IMG/VR virus record: IMGVR_UViG_3300045115_000022
Coordinates: 1 to 29,189 of that record
DNA length: 29,189 nucleotides
Origin: a virus
Direction: 5' to 3' (one strand)
The notes beneath the pieces were generated by a model. It saw only the letters and a list, made by a program, of their open reading frames with translations, had not been told where the DNA came from and did no database searches. Below, in pieces: positions 6,178 through 14,673 of the stretch (position 1 is the first letter of the stretch; each line of letters opens with the position of its first letter). The position numbers were made by a program, and so were the translations under genes.

Positions 6178-7670
6178 GGGATCACCACGAAGGAAACATC
6201 TACCTCGAGCAGCGTTGCCCGCTCGTTCCATGCGATGGCAATGGGCAACCCGGACCAGCCGACGGGGGCCACCTTGTAGTCGATCTGGATGACGAGCTGG
6301 TCAATGCCGGCGACCCCGGAGTAGATTGGGCCGATGTAGCGGGTCGGGATCATGTCCTTGCCGATGAGTTGGCTGGTCGTCGCCCACTCGGCCACGATGG
6401 CCTTGATCTGGTCCTGGCCGTCGGTCGGGAAGGTCTCCTCATCGTAGATGTGATAGAAGACCCGCATCTTCATTCCGACCTCGGTCGGGTAGGAGAAATA
6501 CATGACGTGCTCGACGCCCTGCGAGTCCTTGAGTGTGTAGGAGTCGCTTCCGTAGGTGGCGATGCCAGCGGCCACGGTAGCAAACAGGGCCTCTGCCAGG
6601 ATCTGGTCATTTGCCGGCGTGTCCTCGATGTCCACCACCGCATAGACGGAATGCGGCGGGGCTCCGTTGCTGTCCACCGCGTCGGTGATGTTCTCGAAGA
6701 CCATGGCCTCGTCGACGTCGTCGAGCTCGAGCAGCGCCGACCTGATGGCCTCCAGTGGTCCGCCGTTGGCGACATGCAGTTCCTGCTCGCGCCGCAGCCG
6801 TAGCGCAGCATCCGTCTCGATGTCCCGGCCGATGTCTGCGGCCACGAGGTTGACCGTGCTCTGCCAACCCGCCACCGGGTCGAGGGTGTTGTCGATGAGG
6901 GTGAGTTCGGGAGCGGCGACCGGCCCGGTATCCTCGGATTCCAGGTAGCCGACGGCCCCGGTCTGGTCGATGCTGATGGTGCCGATCCCTGCGACTACCG
7001 CAACGGAAACCGCCAGGGAATCAGGGACCTGCGTCCCCGCCGGCTCGGCCAGGATCTGGAGTGTGTCTTCTCCGTTCATGACGGTGGCGCGCACCAGAGG
7101 GCCAAGCGTGGCGTCGATTTCGATTGCGGTTGCCAGCGCAATGAGCGTCGTGCGTGAACTCCCATACCCCACGGCCGATTTCGTGATGCCATTGATCGTG
7201 ACCCGATAGGTCGTCGCCACATCGTGCACCGTCGAGATCCAGGCACCCCAGCAAGCCGTCGCCAGCGGAGTCGAACTGGCGAGGATGTGCTCGAACGCCA
7301 CAGCAGGCAGCGCTCCATCAACGCCGATGCGCGTTCCGACCGGGATGGTGGTCGCCGGGTCCATGCGGTGGATGTTCCAGCAGGTGCTTTCCGTGGCAGC
7401 CTTGCGGGCGATGCCGGTGAGCGACACCAGATTGTCGAGGGCAACCCCGCTTGCCGTATCCGTGCCCTGCGCGTTGTAAATGTCCTCCGCGACCTGCCAC
7501 AGCTTGTCGGCCACGGACAGGACCAGAGAGCCGACAAGGGTGAAGAGCGACGACGTCGTGGTGTTGACCGTCGCTCCGAACAATTGCTTGAGTCCGCTCT
7601 TGTACTCGTCGAGCAGGTCGGACAACTTCTTGCGGCGAAAGCCGGTGGTGACGACGCCGAACAGACTCAT
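6174..7670 (-). CDS. Baseplate J-like protein
   Basis: The 498-residue product matches the baseplate J (P2 gpJ / Mu gp47-like) layout: an N-terminal helical part (FRRKKLSDLLDEYKSGLKQLFG), the DTASGVALDNLVSLTGIARKAAT segment that precedes the beta-rich insert, and a central strand-rich region. The LRLRREQELHVANGGPLEAIRSALLELDDVDEAMVFEN block is typical of the family. This protein builds the wedge ring of contractile tails and transmits the signal for sheath contraction. The start overlaps the gp25-like stop as ATGA. The length is within the family range (about 350-500). Confidence 0.9.
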   Translation of the reverse strand: MSLFGVVTTGFRRKKLSDLLDEYKSGLKQLFGATVNTTTSSLFTLVGSLVLSVADKLWQVAEDIYNAQGTDTASGVALDNLVSLTGIARKAATESTCWNIHRMDPATTIPVGTRIGVDGALPAVAFEHILASSTPLATACWGAWISTVHDVATTYRVTINGITKSAVGYGSSRTTLIALATAIEIDATLGPLVRATVMNGEDTLQILAEPAGTQVPDSLAVSVAVVAGIGTISIDQTGAVGYLESEDTGPVAAPELTLIDNTLDPVAGWQSTVNLVAADIGRDIETDAALRLRREQELHVANGGPLEAIRSALLELDDVDEAMVFENITDAVDSNGAPPHSVYAVVDIEDTPANDQILAEALFATVAAGIATYGSDSYTLKDSQGVEHVMYFSYPTEVGMKMRVFYHIYDEETFPTDGQDQIKAIVAEWATTSQLIGKDMIPTRYIGPIYSGVAGIDQLVIQIDYKVAPVGWSGLPIAIAWNERATLLEVDVSFVVIP

Positions 7671-8050
7671 AGCGGCAGTACCTCCTCGACGGTCACGCTG
7701 CCGTCCGTTGTCTGTGCCACGAAGCTGATCGTGAGCGTGCGGGCCGTCATGTCAAGCGCGACCGAGAACGATTTGAACCCGAGCACGTCGGGTTGTCGCA
7801 GGATCTCGGCCCGCAACGCCTGCTCCACGACCGACAGGTCGATACCCTTGATGGCGAGGATTTGCTGGTACCAGGGAACACCGAGAGTCTCGTCGAAGAG
7901 CAGCTCGCCCCGGAACAGGCGAAGCGTCCGGACGAGCCGCTGATCGATCTCATCGGTGCCGCTGGACAGCATGGGGTCGAGCGCCCCGTTGGTGAGCACC
8001 AGGTCGAATCGTCCGAGGAGCGCCTGCTCCGTGTAGGCCAGATCGATCAT
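7667..8050 (-). CDS. gp25-like baseplate wedge protein
   Basis: 127 residues related to the gpW/gp25 family, small wedge proteins that nucleate sheath assembly on the baseplate. Seen here: DLVLTNG, EIDQRLVRTLRLFRGELLFDETLGVPWYQQIL and an LRAEILRQPDVLGFKSFSVALD segment, which is the family's helix followed by beta strands. The start follows AGGGGC, and the ten bases between the spike stop and this ATG are the only gap. The gene ends in an ATGA overlap with baseplate J, the usual gp25-J order. Confidence 0.85.
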   Translation of the reverse strand: MIDLAYTEQALLGRFDLVLTNGALDPMLSSGTDEIDQRLVRTLRLFRGELLFDETLGVPWYQQILAIKGIDLSVVEQALRAEILRQPDVLGFKSFSVALDMTARTLTISFVAQTTDGSVTVEEVLPL

Positions 8051-8059
8051 GCCCCTATC

Positions 8060-8734
8060 CTATGCCGGAGTGATGCCAGCCGCAAGCAAACGTGCTTGCA
8101 GGGCTGTCAATTGTATCACCATTGCCACGGCAAACACGTTGGGGGATGCGAGCAGCGCCGTTAGCAGCGGCAGCATTGTCGTAGCGAAGCCGACAGAAGG
8201 TCCCGGAGGTGGGCCGATCTCCGCGTTGCACGCTGCAATCAGTGCAGTGACCAGTGCGATGGTTGGGTAGTCGAGAGTGTTGGCCGTAGCCGCGGATAGC
8301 AGGCCGGAAATCTCGGACGCCGTGAACCCGAATAGTTCCACTACCGCCGCCCCCCACATGATCGGCAGGGCCACACAGTCGCTCAGGTCATGCGAACGCG
8401 GGGTCTGTGCCGGAACCGAGGCAAGGCCGCGCCCCGCCTTCCACGAGTCCAGATCCCGGTCCCCGAAGATCAAGAGGATGGGGTCTCCGGGCAGGATGGG
8501 CGGACGCACCGCTGCCCGAAGATTGCCCCATCCGAGGATCGGCACGTCGCGCAGCGCCGGCTCCGAAACGACGCTTCCGTTTCGTTGGCCGGAGACCATG
8601 ACCTGCACCGTCGCCGTCCCTGTCCCCGCGTTGTGCGCGATCACCGTAGCCGGCAGGCAGACCCGGAGGCCATCGCTGTTCTTTCCGAGCAGTTCGCCAA
8701 GCACGTCCGGCAGGGTCGGGCGCTTATCGGCCAT
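8060..8734 (-). CDS. Gp138-like membrane-puncturing spike
   Basis: The 224-residue product starts at ATG 8734, chosen over an upstream in-frame ATG because AAGGAGGT lies about eight bases before it and the start overlaps the preceding stop as TGATG. Residues about 22-120 form the Gp138 N-terminal OB-type domain: RVCLPATVIA, GTATVQVMV, DVPILGWG, PGDPILLIFGDRDLDSW and RSHDLSDCVALP are all in the family order. The C-terminal hundred residues are alanine/leucine-rich helices with no clear needle repeat, unlike longer spikes. It should sit at the tip of the tail tube and pierce the outer membrane on contraction. Confidence 0.88.
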   Translation of the reverse strand: MADKRPTLPDVLGELLGKNSDGLRVCLPATVIAHNAGTGTATVQVMVSGQRNGSVVSEPALRDVPILGWGNLRAAVRPPILPGDPILLIFGDRDLDSWKAGRGLASVPAQTPRSHDLSDCVALPIMWGAAVVELFGFTASEISGLLSAATANTLDYPTIALVTALIAACNAEIGPPPGPSVGFATTMLPLLTALLASPNVFAVAMVIQLTALQARLLAAGITPA

Positions 8735-9552
8735 CAGAGGACCTCCTTGCACGTCGCCTGGCTTGTCCAATCATTGCCGTGCGTGTCTCCCGAGTGCTGC
8801 ACCGACTCGACCTGGAAGACGCCGTTGGCCGTTTTGCTCACAACAACCACGCGGCCACCGGGCCGGATGGCTGGGGTCAGCAGGCATCGCACACTCAGGC
8901 CGTCGTCGGTCCACTCGGGCGAGCCGATCAGCCCGGTCTGCGGAGATAGGAGTGGTGCAGTCGCCAACCCCGATCCGATTCCGCCGTCCGTGCGAAACTC
9001 CACAATGCCGTCCTGCACCGACCACGTGAAGCCCCATGCTGCGGCCAGTTTGTCGAGGCTGACACGGGAGGAACCGGAGACAGAGAGCGGCGCGCTGATC
9101 ATGCCGACGAACGGAGCGGCCTCGACCGGCCCCAGGGCAAGCCCGGTGAGCGAGGCGGCGAGAGTCTGTGCGATCAGCAGGCGGGGCGTCCCGGCCGGCC
9201 AGGTGCGGGACAGTGCGCCGACCGTGAGCGCCCCCTGCCCGTCAAGGCACTCGGCCTCGCTGATCCAGTCCGGGGCGGCATACAGCACCCGGCCGTGATT
9301 GACCTCGCCAGCGAACAGGAGCTGCATGGCTCCGCCATAGCCGACCAGCAGGGACAGGGCCGTGCCCTTGGCCTGTAGTCGCTTGCGGTTGCGCTCGGCA
9401 AGGTTGTAGACCGTGATGGTCGCAGAATTCGCTGACGACTTCCGCGTCTTCGTGATCGAGAAGGTGAAGCGCAGATCCTTGACCGCAGCGCCCATCGTGC
9501 CGTACTGGCCGAAGACAAGCATCGCGAACCGGCCGTATTGCAGGACCGCCAC
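8734..9552 (-). CDS. Baseplate hub protein (gpD/gp44-like)
   Basis: The 272-residue protein begins at GTG 9552, supported by GGGAGG about seven bases upstream; no ATG is better placed. The order of beta strands fits hub proteins that bridge tube and spike: YGRFAMLVFGQYG, DLRFTFSITKTRKSSANSATITVYNL and RLQAKGTALSLLVGYGG, with a RVSLDKLAAAWGFTWSVQDGIVEF helix-strand unit and a GGRVVVVSKTANGVFQVESVQHSGDTHGN ending. The NSATITVYNL and H-x-G-D-T-HG motifs are typical of Pam3-type and related simple myovirus hubs. Its position between the plug gene and the spike gene agrees. Confidence 0.82.
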   Translation of the reverse strand: MAVLQYGRFAMLVFGQYGTMGAAVKDLRFTFSITKTRKSSANSATITVYNLAERNRKRLQAKGTALSLLVGYGGAMQLLFAGEVNHGRVLYAAPDWISEAECLDGQGALTVGALSRTWPAGTPRLLIAQTLAASLTGLALGPVEAAPFVGMISAPLSVSGSSRVSLDKLAAAWGFTWSVQDGIVEFRTDGGIGSGLATAPLLSPQTGLIGSPEWTDDGLSVRCLLTPAIRPGGRVVVVSKTANGVFQVESVQHSGDTHGNDWTSQATCKEVL

Positions 9553-9553
9553 G

Positions 9554-9910
9554 TCATTCCTCCCGGACCAACGTCACAAACACAAGCGGCACGGCCACCC
9601 CGAGGTCTGCCTGCTCATAGGGCACGTCCGTCTCTGCATTGCCGTCCACGACCAACACGCCGTCGCCGGGCCTGGCGCCGGGGATCTTGTCTACCGGTTG
9701 CCAGCCCTGCACGAGTTTGCGGCCTTCGATGCGGGGGGTGCCGTCTGCGTCGTAGATACTCATAGACCAGAAGCCGCCGACCGCGTTCCACTGCATGCGA
9801 AACTGGTACGAGACCCCGACGAGCTGCACGGAAAACTCGTGGTCGGCAAACGCCGGATAGGCCGGAATCGGGCTGCGCTGGTACTGGAGTCCTGCGTAGG
9901 TGTCGGTCAT
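9554..9910 (-). CDS. Baseplate plug protein, Pam3 gp18-like
   Basis: 118 residues that resemble the baseplate plug of cyanophage Pam3 and its relatives. Visible signatures are the strand FSVQLVGVSYQFRMQWN, the FWSMSIYDADGTPRIEGRKL hairpin, and a C-terminal ADLGVAVPLVFVTLV strand. In Pam3 this protein seals the central channel of the hub. The start overlaps the Dit-like stop as ATGA, and the hub gene follows after one base, so the three genes form a tightly coupled hub unit. Confidence 0.85.
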   Translation of the reverse strand: MTDTYAGLQYQRSPIPAYPAFADHEFSVQLVGVSYQFRMQWNAVGGFWSMSIYDADGTPRIEGRKLVQGWQPVDKIPGARPGDGVLVVDGNAETDVPYEQADLGVAVPLVFVTLVREE

Positions 9911-10593
9911 AGCCCGGCCTCCCTGCGCAAGTCCTCGAGTGCGTATTTCTGTTGCAACTTCTGGAACTCTCCCGGCGTAGTCGCGCCGACGACTTCCTCC
10001 ATGCGCTCCGTCTCCCGAATCGTTGCCTCCAACTTCTCAACGAGCAGTCGGTCGAGTGCCCGCTTTGCCTCGAAGGCTGCCACGAGAGCCGACTTTGCCT
10101 TTTCCGCTACAGTCTGAGCCCGCTTGAGCGCCTGCTTTGCCGCCGCAGATACGAGCACTGAGGCGACCTGTGCGAACTTGATCTCGCGCAGAGTGACGGT
10201 CGCATAGACCGCGCCGGCGTGCTCCTGGTCCTCGGGCACTTCGAAGCCGGTGATGACCATGTTGTCATAGTAGGCAAGCGGCGTCGCCACAGTAAGCAGG
10301 CGCTTGCCTTTCCAGATCCGCTCGAGCTCGTCGAATGCCCGCTGCGACCGACTCAGCAGAGAGCCCGGGGTGCGGTAGGCCGTGTTCATGGTGAGCGGCG
10401 TATCGCTCACCATGAGCTCGATGGTCAACTCCTGCGGCCGGATGATGATGTGGTCAGCGATGCTGGTTCCATCCTCGGCCGGAAAGTCGGTGACGATGGC
10501 CTCCCGGCGGTGCATGCGGGAAAGGTCGACGTCCGCCTCAAAGAAGGCGATGCCCCCCATGTCGTTTGTATACGAGAAGACGATCACGCTCAT
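9907..10593 (-). CDS. Dit-like baseplate hub protein
   Basis: The 228-residue product has an N-terminal beta-rich part of Dit-like type: AIVTDFPAEDGTSIADHIIIRPQELTIELMVSD, then a helix with AFDELERIWKGKRLLTVATPLAYYDNMVITGFEVPEDQEHAG and VTLREIKFAQV. Dit proteins form the first hub ring below the tail tube. Residues about 135-228 are a charged, alanine-rich, probably coiled-coil tail, longer than the minimal domain. The start overlaps the tape measure stop as ATGA. Gene order (tape measure, Dit, plug, hub, spike) supports the call. Confidence 0.85.
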   Translation of the reverse strand: MSVIVFSYTNDMGGIAFFEADVDLSRMHRREAIVTDFPAEDGTSIADHIIIRPQELTIELMVSDTPLTMNTAYRTPGSLLSRSQRAFDELERIWKGKRLLTVATPLAYYDNMVITGFEVPEDQEHAGAVYATVTLREIKFAQVASVLVSAAAKQALKRAQTVAEKAKSALVAAFEAKRALDRLLVEKLEATIRETERMEEVVGATTPGEFQKLQQKYALEDLRREAGL

Positions 10594-12398
10594 TTCGTCT
10601 CCGCATCGGCCGCAACCTTGCGGGCCGCGGACTCGAGTTCCTTCTCTACCACCGGGCGGACATAAGACGCAATGCGCTCCGCCTGTTCTGCCGTTGTTCC
10701 GAACGGGACCTCGATGGTGACGTTGCTTGTGACCTGGATGTTCGTCGGGGCCAATTGGCCAGCGCCACCAAGGCGGGCGATGTCTGCGGCCCGGAGTGTC
10801 GGTGCGCCCCGACCCGTGCCGAGCGCCATCAACTCACTCACTTCGGCCGGCGTGAATCCGATGGTGCGTTGACGTGGCTTGTCCGCAGGCGCAGCGCCAG
10901 CGATTCCGCCGGCAGCAGTTCCGGCGTCGCCAACCCACGGAGTCTTGCGGTTGCCGGAAAAGTCCGGGGCCTCAGGGAAGATCGGCTTGGCCCCTCGCCA
11001 GACGTTGAAGCGGTTGATGCCCTTGGCGATGACGTTGAAGAAGTTCGATCCGCTCTCCACGAGTTCATCGTATCGGGCCGCCGTGTAGACGATGGCTGCC
11101 CCGAGGCCGAACGTCGCCACGGTCAACGCGCTGGTCGCACCAAGCAGGCCGCCGGCAACCTTTCCTGCTCCGCCCGCTGCACCCGCTGCACCTCCTCCGG
11201 CAATCGCCCCAGCGGCACCCGCAATGGCCTGTGCGAGACCGTGGAAGTAGCTCACGAGTTTCATGCCGATGATGACTTTCATCAGTCCAATGAAGGCGTT
11301 GATTGCAGCCTCGTTGCCCGAGAACGCGTCCGCTATCGAACTGATGGACTCGAGGAGTTTGTTGACCACCGGGAGCAGTTTCGATCCCACTTCGATTGCC
11401 AGCGTGGCGAACCTTGCCTTCATCTGGTCAAAGCGGTGCGATGTCGTGTTTTCCATCTTGGCGACTGCGGCAGCCGTCGTGCCGGCACGGTTTGCCATCT
11501 GGTCGAGAATGCTGGAAAAGTCCCCCGACTGCTTGTTGACTAGGGCCATGATCGGCACGAGGGCTTCGATGCCGCCAAAGAGCACGGCGAGCTTTTCGTT
11601 GTTACCATCAACGGCAGCGCCGACCATCTGGAGAAAATCCGCTAGGCCCATCGACGACAGTGCCGCAGCGTCGAACCGGATGCCAAGTTCCTTTGCTGTC
11701 TTGGTCGCCTCCGCAGACGGCTTGAGCACCGCGGCCATGACGGCACGCAGGCCCGTGACCGCGACTTTCGTTCCGATGCCGCCCTTGGTCAGGGCGGAGA
11801 CGGCGGCAAGCACCTCCTCGAGACTCACGCCAACATTTGCAGCTACGGGGCTCACCGTTCCGAGGCTTTCTGCCAGTTCCCCGATGGTGGTCTGCCCAGC
11901 ACGCATGGCCACGAACAGGGCGTCAGACACGGCTTCTGATTGCTGCGCTGAATACCCATAGGCATTGAGGATGGAGACGAGGCCCTTGGTGGCGTTTTCT
12001 GTTGAGGTCACGCCGCCTTTGGCGAGATCGAGAGCAACCCGCATGACCTCAGACGATTTCGCCACGTCGGCAAAGCCTGCCGAGAAGGTGGCATAGAACG
12101 CCTTGGCCACGTCGGTCGGAAGCTGGCCTGTGTCCTTGGCGAGCCCGAGGATCTGCTGCCTCAAAGCCTCGGTCTGCTCCGCGTTGAAATCGACGAGAGT
12201 AAGGACCTCCGAGAACGCCGTCTCGAAGTCGGCGGCCATCTTGACCGAGGCGGCGCCCATCGCGAGAATGGCTGCGGATGCAACCTTGGCTGCCTTCTTT
12301 GCGCTCTCGATTCCCTTCTGAAACGCCTTGACCTGCTCTGTGTCCGCGTTGAGTTTCCACCGCGTCACGAGCTCCCGGATTGTGAGCGTGTCCGCCAT
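10590..12398 (-). CDS. Tail tape measure protein
   Basis: 602 residues of the TP901-type tape measure family, with the conserved core at about 50-330 (MAADFETAFSEVLTLVD, LPTDVAKAFYATFSAGFAD, GVTSTENATKGLVSILNAYG, IGELAESLGTVSPVAANVGVS). A hydrophobic, glycine/alanine-rich zone at about 365-450 is typical of the part that later contacts the host membrane. A GTTAEQAERIASYVRPVVEKELESAA tail closes the protein. At roughly 1.5 angstrom per residue this suggests a tail of about 90 nm, an estimate from the known length relation and not a measurement. The start lies two bases after the 40-residue ORF. Confidence 0.92.
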   Translation of the reverse strand: MADTLTIRELVTRWKLNADTEQVKAFQKGIESAKKAAKVASAAILAMGAASVKMAADFETAFSEVLTLVDFNAEQTEALRQQILGLAKDTGQLPTDVAKAFYATFSAGFADVAKSSEVMRVALDLAKGGVTSTENATKGLVSILNAYGYSAQQSEAVSDALFVAMRAGQTTIGELAESLGTVSPVAANVGVSLEEVLAAVSALTKGGIGTKVAVTGLRAVMAAVLKPSAEATKTAKELGIRFDAAALSSMGLADFLQMVGAAVDGNNEKLAVLFGGIEALVPIMALVNKQSGDFSSILDQMANRAGTTAAAVAKMENTTSHRFDQMKARFATLAIEVGSKLLPVVNKLLESISSIADAFSGNEAAINAFIGLMKVIIGMKLVSYFHGLAQAIAGAAGAIAGGGAAGAAGGAGKVAGGLLGATSALTVATFGLGAAIVYTAARYDELVESGSNFFNVIAKGINRFNVWRGAKPIFPEAPDFSGNRKTPWVGDAGTAAGGIAGAAPADKPRQRTIGFTPAEVSELMALGTGRGAPTLRAADIARLGGAGQLAPTNIQVTSNVTIEVPFGTTAEQAERIASYVRPVVEKELESAARKVAADAETK

Positions 12399-12400
12399 TT

Positions 12401-12523
12401 CTACTTCCCCTTCGGCGGCGGCGCCATCTGCGCGTCAATCCAGTCGAGGGTGAGGTGGCAGTTGTAGAGGTCGCTCGTGCTCCAGTGCGTCTCGAGCTCC
12501 TGAAGGGTGGCCGCCTTTGCCAT
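12401..12523 (-). CDS. 40-residue ORF between tail chaperone and tape measure
   Basis: Forty residues, tryptophan- and acid-rich (LQELETHWSTSDLY, then LTLDWIDAQM). In many tailed phages this spot holds the second part of the tail assembly chaperone, made by ribosomal frameshifting. Here the ORF has its own ATG with GGAGGG seven bases upstream, spanning the previous stop codon, so independent translation is well supported. It lies in the -1 frame relative to the chaperone and stays open back to 12703, so a -1 slip is also possible, but no clean slippery heptamer was seen. A role in tape measure folding is inferred from position. Confidence 0.6.
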   Translation of the reverse strand: MAKAATLQELETHWSTSDLYNCHLTLDWIDAQMAPPPKGK

Positions 12524-12525
12524 GA

Positions 12526-13038
12526 CTACCCTCCAGATGGGCCACTGGCGCTTGACCCGCTCTGCGTTGTGGGGTCCGATGACGGCTTCGATGCGCGGCC
12601 GAGTGCCTGCTTCATCGTCCCCGGTATCGCGGATAGGGCTTCGGCGATACCGGTTGATCGAAAAACCGTGCGGAAATTCTCCATGATGACCCAGCCGGCG
12701 CACTGGTAGAGGGTCATGTAGTCGCCGGCGAACGCGTCGTCGAACGCGGGCCCGCCGACCGGTTGGCCATCCTTCTTGACGTACTTGACCAGGAGCTTGA
12801 CCAGATCCCCGATCTTTCCTGGGTCCACATTGCCGAGCACGTCCCTGGCCAGGGTGGCAATCAGTTTGCCGTCCACCGCAATGTCGCTGTCGGCACGGAT
12901 GCCCGCGTTGGTGGCCGCCTCGATGGCCGTACCGATCAGGTGGCCGATGCTGAGGATGATTGCCTGGCCTTCCGTGGCCGGGTGCTCGGTCAATTCCCAG
13001 GTGTGCCCGTCAAACTCCTTGGTGAAGGTGCGTCGCAT
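12526..13038 (-). CDS. Tail assembly chaperone
   Basis: The 170-residue product starts with MRRTFTKEFDGHTWELTEHPATEG, continues with helices, then FDDAFAGDYMTLYQCAGWVIMENF, and ends in a low-complexity Ser/Gly/Pro tail. This shape and its place between the tube gene and the tape measure gene are those of tail assembly chaperones, which coat the tape measure before tube polymerisation. No enzyme motif is present. The ATG has a GGAGG-containing leader. Sequence similarity is weaker than for neighbours, so the call rests partly on order. Confidence 0.72.
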   Translation of the reverse strand: MRRTFTKEFDGHTWELTEHPATEGQAIILSIGHLIGTAIEAATNAGIRADSDIAVDGKLIATLARDVLGNVDPGKIGDLVKLLVKYVKKDGQPVGGPAFDDAFAGDYMTLYQCAGWVIMENFRTVFRSTGIAEALSAIPGTMKQALGRASKPSSDPTTQSGSSASGPSGG

Positions 13039-13071
13039 GGCCGTCCTGCCTCCATGGTGATTGCCGGCCGC

Positions 13072-13554
13072 CTATCCGAAGATGTCGGTCACGATGCTGC
13101 TGATCTTGTTCTTGATCGTGGTCCATGCCGTGGTCTGCGGAGTGACAACGTAGTCGATGCTGGCGAGACCGAGCACCCACTGTCGACTCCCGACCTCGGT
13201 TCCGTAGGAGTACGATGGGATATCCTGAATCCAGCCGTTGGCCGAGAAGATCTCGGTGTTCGTGGAATCGTCGATGCCGACCGGGAAGTGGTTGAGGGTG
13301 CCGGCCTCTTGCATCTGGCGCAATCCGTCGAGGAATGCGTTTGCGTCCGCTGTCGCGAGGAGGGTCAGAGTCAGCGTGCCGCTCTTGTTGCGGAGCTGCA
13401 CGCGCCCGACCTCCTTTCCGTCCGCAGAGACCTTGGTTGCGGCGATTGCGCTGGCCCTGGCAACCTCGACGAAGGTGCCGTCCTCGAAGCCAGAGATGAG
13501 CACGCCGGAGATGTTGAGGGCGAACTTGCCCGGGTCAAACGTCATGGTTGCCAT
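13072..13554 (-). CDS. Tail tube protein
   Basis: The 160-residue product resembles phage structural proteins of the DUF3277 / tube type: FDPGKFALNISGVLISGFEDGTFVEVARA, the GRVQLRNKSGTLTLTLLATADANAFLD strand pair, and DIPSYSYGTEVGSRQWVLGLASIDY. The segment R-x-x-NKSGTLTLTLL is a hallmark of tubes that pair with DUF3383 sheaths. It would stack as rings inside the sheath. The ATG has AGGAGG six bases upstream, which overlaps the sheath stop region. Confidence 0.85.
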   Translation of the reverse strand: MATMTFDPGKFALNISGVLISGFEDGTFVEVARASAIAATKVSADGKEVGRVQLRNKSGTLTLTLLATADANAFLDGLRQMQEAGTLNHFPVGIDDSTNTEIFSANGWIQDIPSYSYGTEVGSRQWVLGLASIDYVVTPQTTAWTTIKNKISSIVTDIFG

Positions 13555-13564
13555 GTCGGTCCTC

Positions 13565-14665
13565 CTAGATGCTCACGAGCCCGTTGACGACGGCCTTGTG
13601 GATTGCCCCAGCCTCGGTGTAGCCGAAGTTGAGATCGGGCAGCGTGCGGGCCAGCTTGTTTGCCTGACTCACGTCCGCGGCCTTCGGGGCAGTGACGTAG
13701 TCGATGTGATCGATGGCCAGCGGGATCTTCTGGTTCAACACCAGGCGCACGCAGTCCTTGGCCACGGAGATCCCATCGTCCGTGAACGGCAACTTCGGCA
13801 GGGTGGCGAACTTCGTGTAGATCGCCTCCTGGATTCTGGCAACGACCCAGTGCGCCAGCCGGATCGAGTCGAGCCAGTGACCGGATGCGACCCGGCCAAA
13901 CCGCGTGCCGTTGGCCAGGGCGATGGTGTTGTAGTAGGAGGCGTAATGCAGCGAGTCGGTGATCGTGGTGTGCTGTGCCGTGGTCAGTTGGTTGTCCGGG
14001 TTGATTCCGGTCAGGGTCTTATAGGCCCACGTCTCCTCACCGGCCTGCATCGGAAGCACGTGCCCCAACCAGGCCATGTCCGCCCAGCCCTTCACGTCGG
14101 TCGTGCTGGCAGCCTCCGAGTGGTAGATGACAGCCGTGTTCTGGTGCGTGGCGTTCTTTGCGAGGTAGGCAACGGACGTCGTATCGGCGGGATCGAGGAT
14201 GTTGGAATCGGCGGAAGCGGTCACGAAGATCCGGTTCTCGGTCTGCATGAGCTGTGCGAGTTCCCACTGGTCTCCAGTCGAGCCGTTCGTCCTGTCCGTG
14301 CAGGCGAGTGCGTACCAGTCATCGCCTCCGGCAGCGGCACGGACCAGTGCCAGTCCGGTCGTTGCGGTCTCGCCGGCGCCGGTGTTGTAGTATCCGACAT
14401 ACAGAGCGGTCGGCTTGAGGGCCTGCGAGAAGTAGGCGGTCGCGGCCTTGACGATGGCCTTGGTCGCGTCGAAGCCGTGTGCGCTGACCAGTTCGCCGGA
14501 GCTTGTCACGGAGACGATGCGAGTGGTCCAGCCGGGCGGGAAGCCTTCGCTGTAGGTGTTCGCCTTGTCCCCGAGGAGCAATGCTGTTCCGAATCCGGCC
14601 TGCGAGACCGTGGCGCTTGCCCTGGTGATGTTGACTACAATGATTTCACTGAGTTTGTCGGTCAT
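13565..14665 (-). CDS. Tail sheath protein, DUF3383 type
   Basis: The 366-residue product has the DUF3383 order: an N-terminal SEIIVVNITRASATVSQAGFGTALLLGD strand region, FSQALKPTALYVG, a central WYALACTDRT and IFVTASAD domain, then the WADMAWLGHVLPMQAGEETWAYKTLTGI segment and a C-terminal ARIQEAIYTKFATLPKLPFTDDGI helix. DUF3383 proteins are contractile sheaths, so the virion is a myovirus. AGGAGGAGG stands just before the ATG. Confidence 0.9.
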   Translation of the reverse strand: MTDKLSEIIVVNITRASATVSQAGFGTALLLGDKANTYSEGFPPGWTTRIVSVTSSGELVSAHGFDATKAIVKAATAYFSQALKPTALYVGYYNTGAGETATTGLALVRAAAGGDDWYALACTDRTNGSTGDQWELAQLMQTENRIFVTASADSNILDPADTTSVAYLAKNATHQNTAVIYHSEAASTTDVKGWADMAWLGHVLPMQAGEETWAYKTLTGINPDNQLTTAQHTTITDSLHYASYYNTIALANGTRFGRVASGHWLDSIRLAHWVVARIQEAIYTKFATLPKLPFTDDGISVAKDCVRLVLNQKIPLAIDHIDYVTAPKAADVSQANKLARTLPDLNFGYTEAGAIHKAVVNGLVSI

Positions 14666-14673
14666 GCCTCCTC

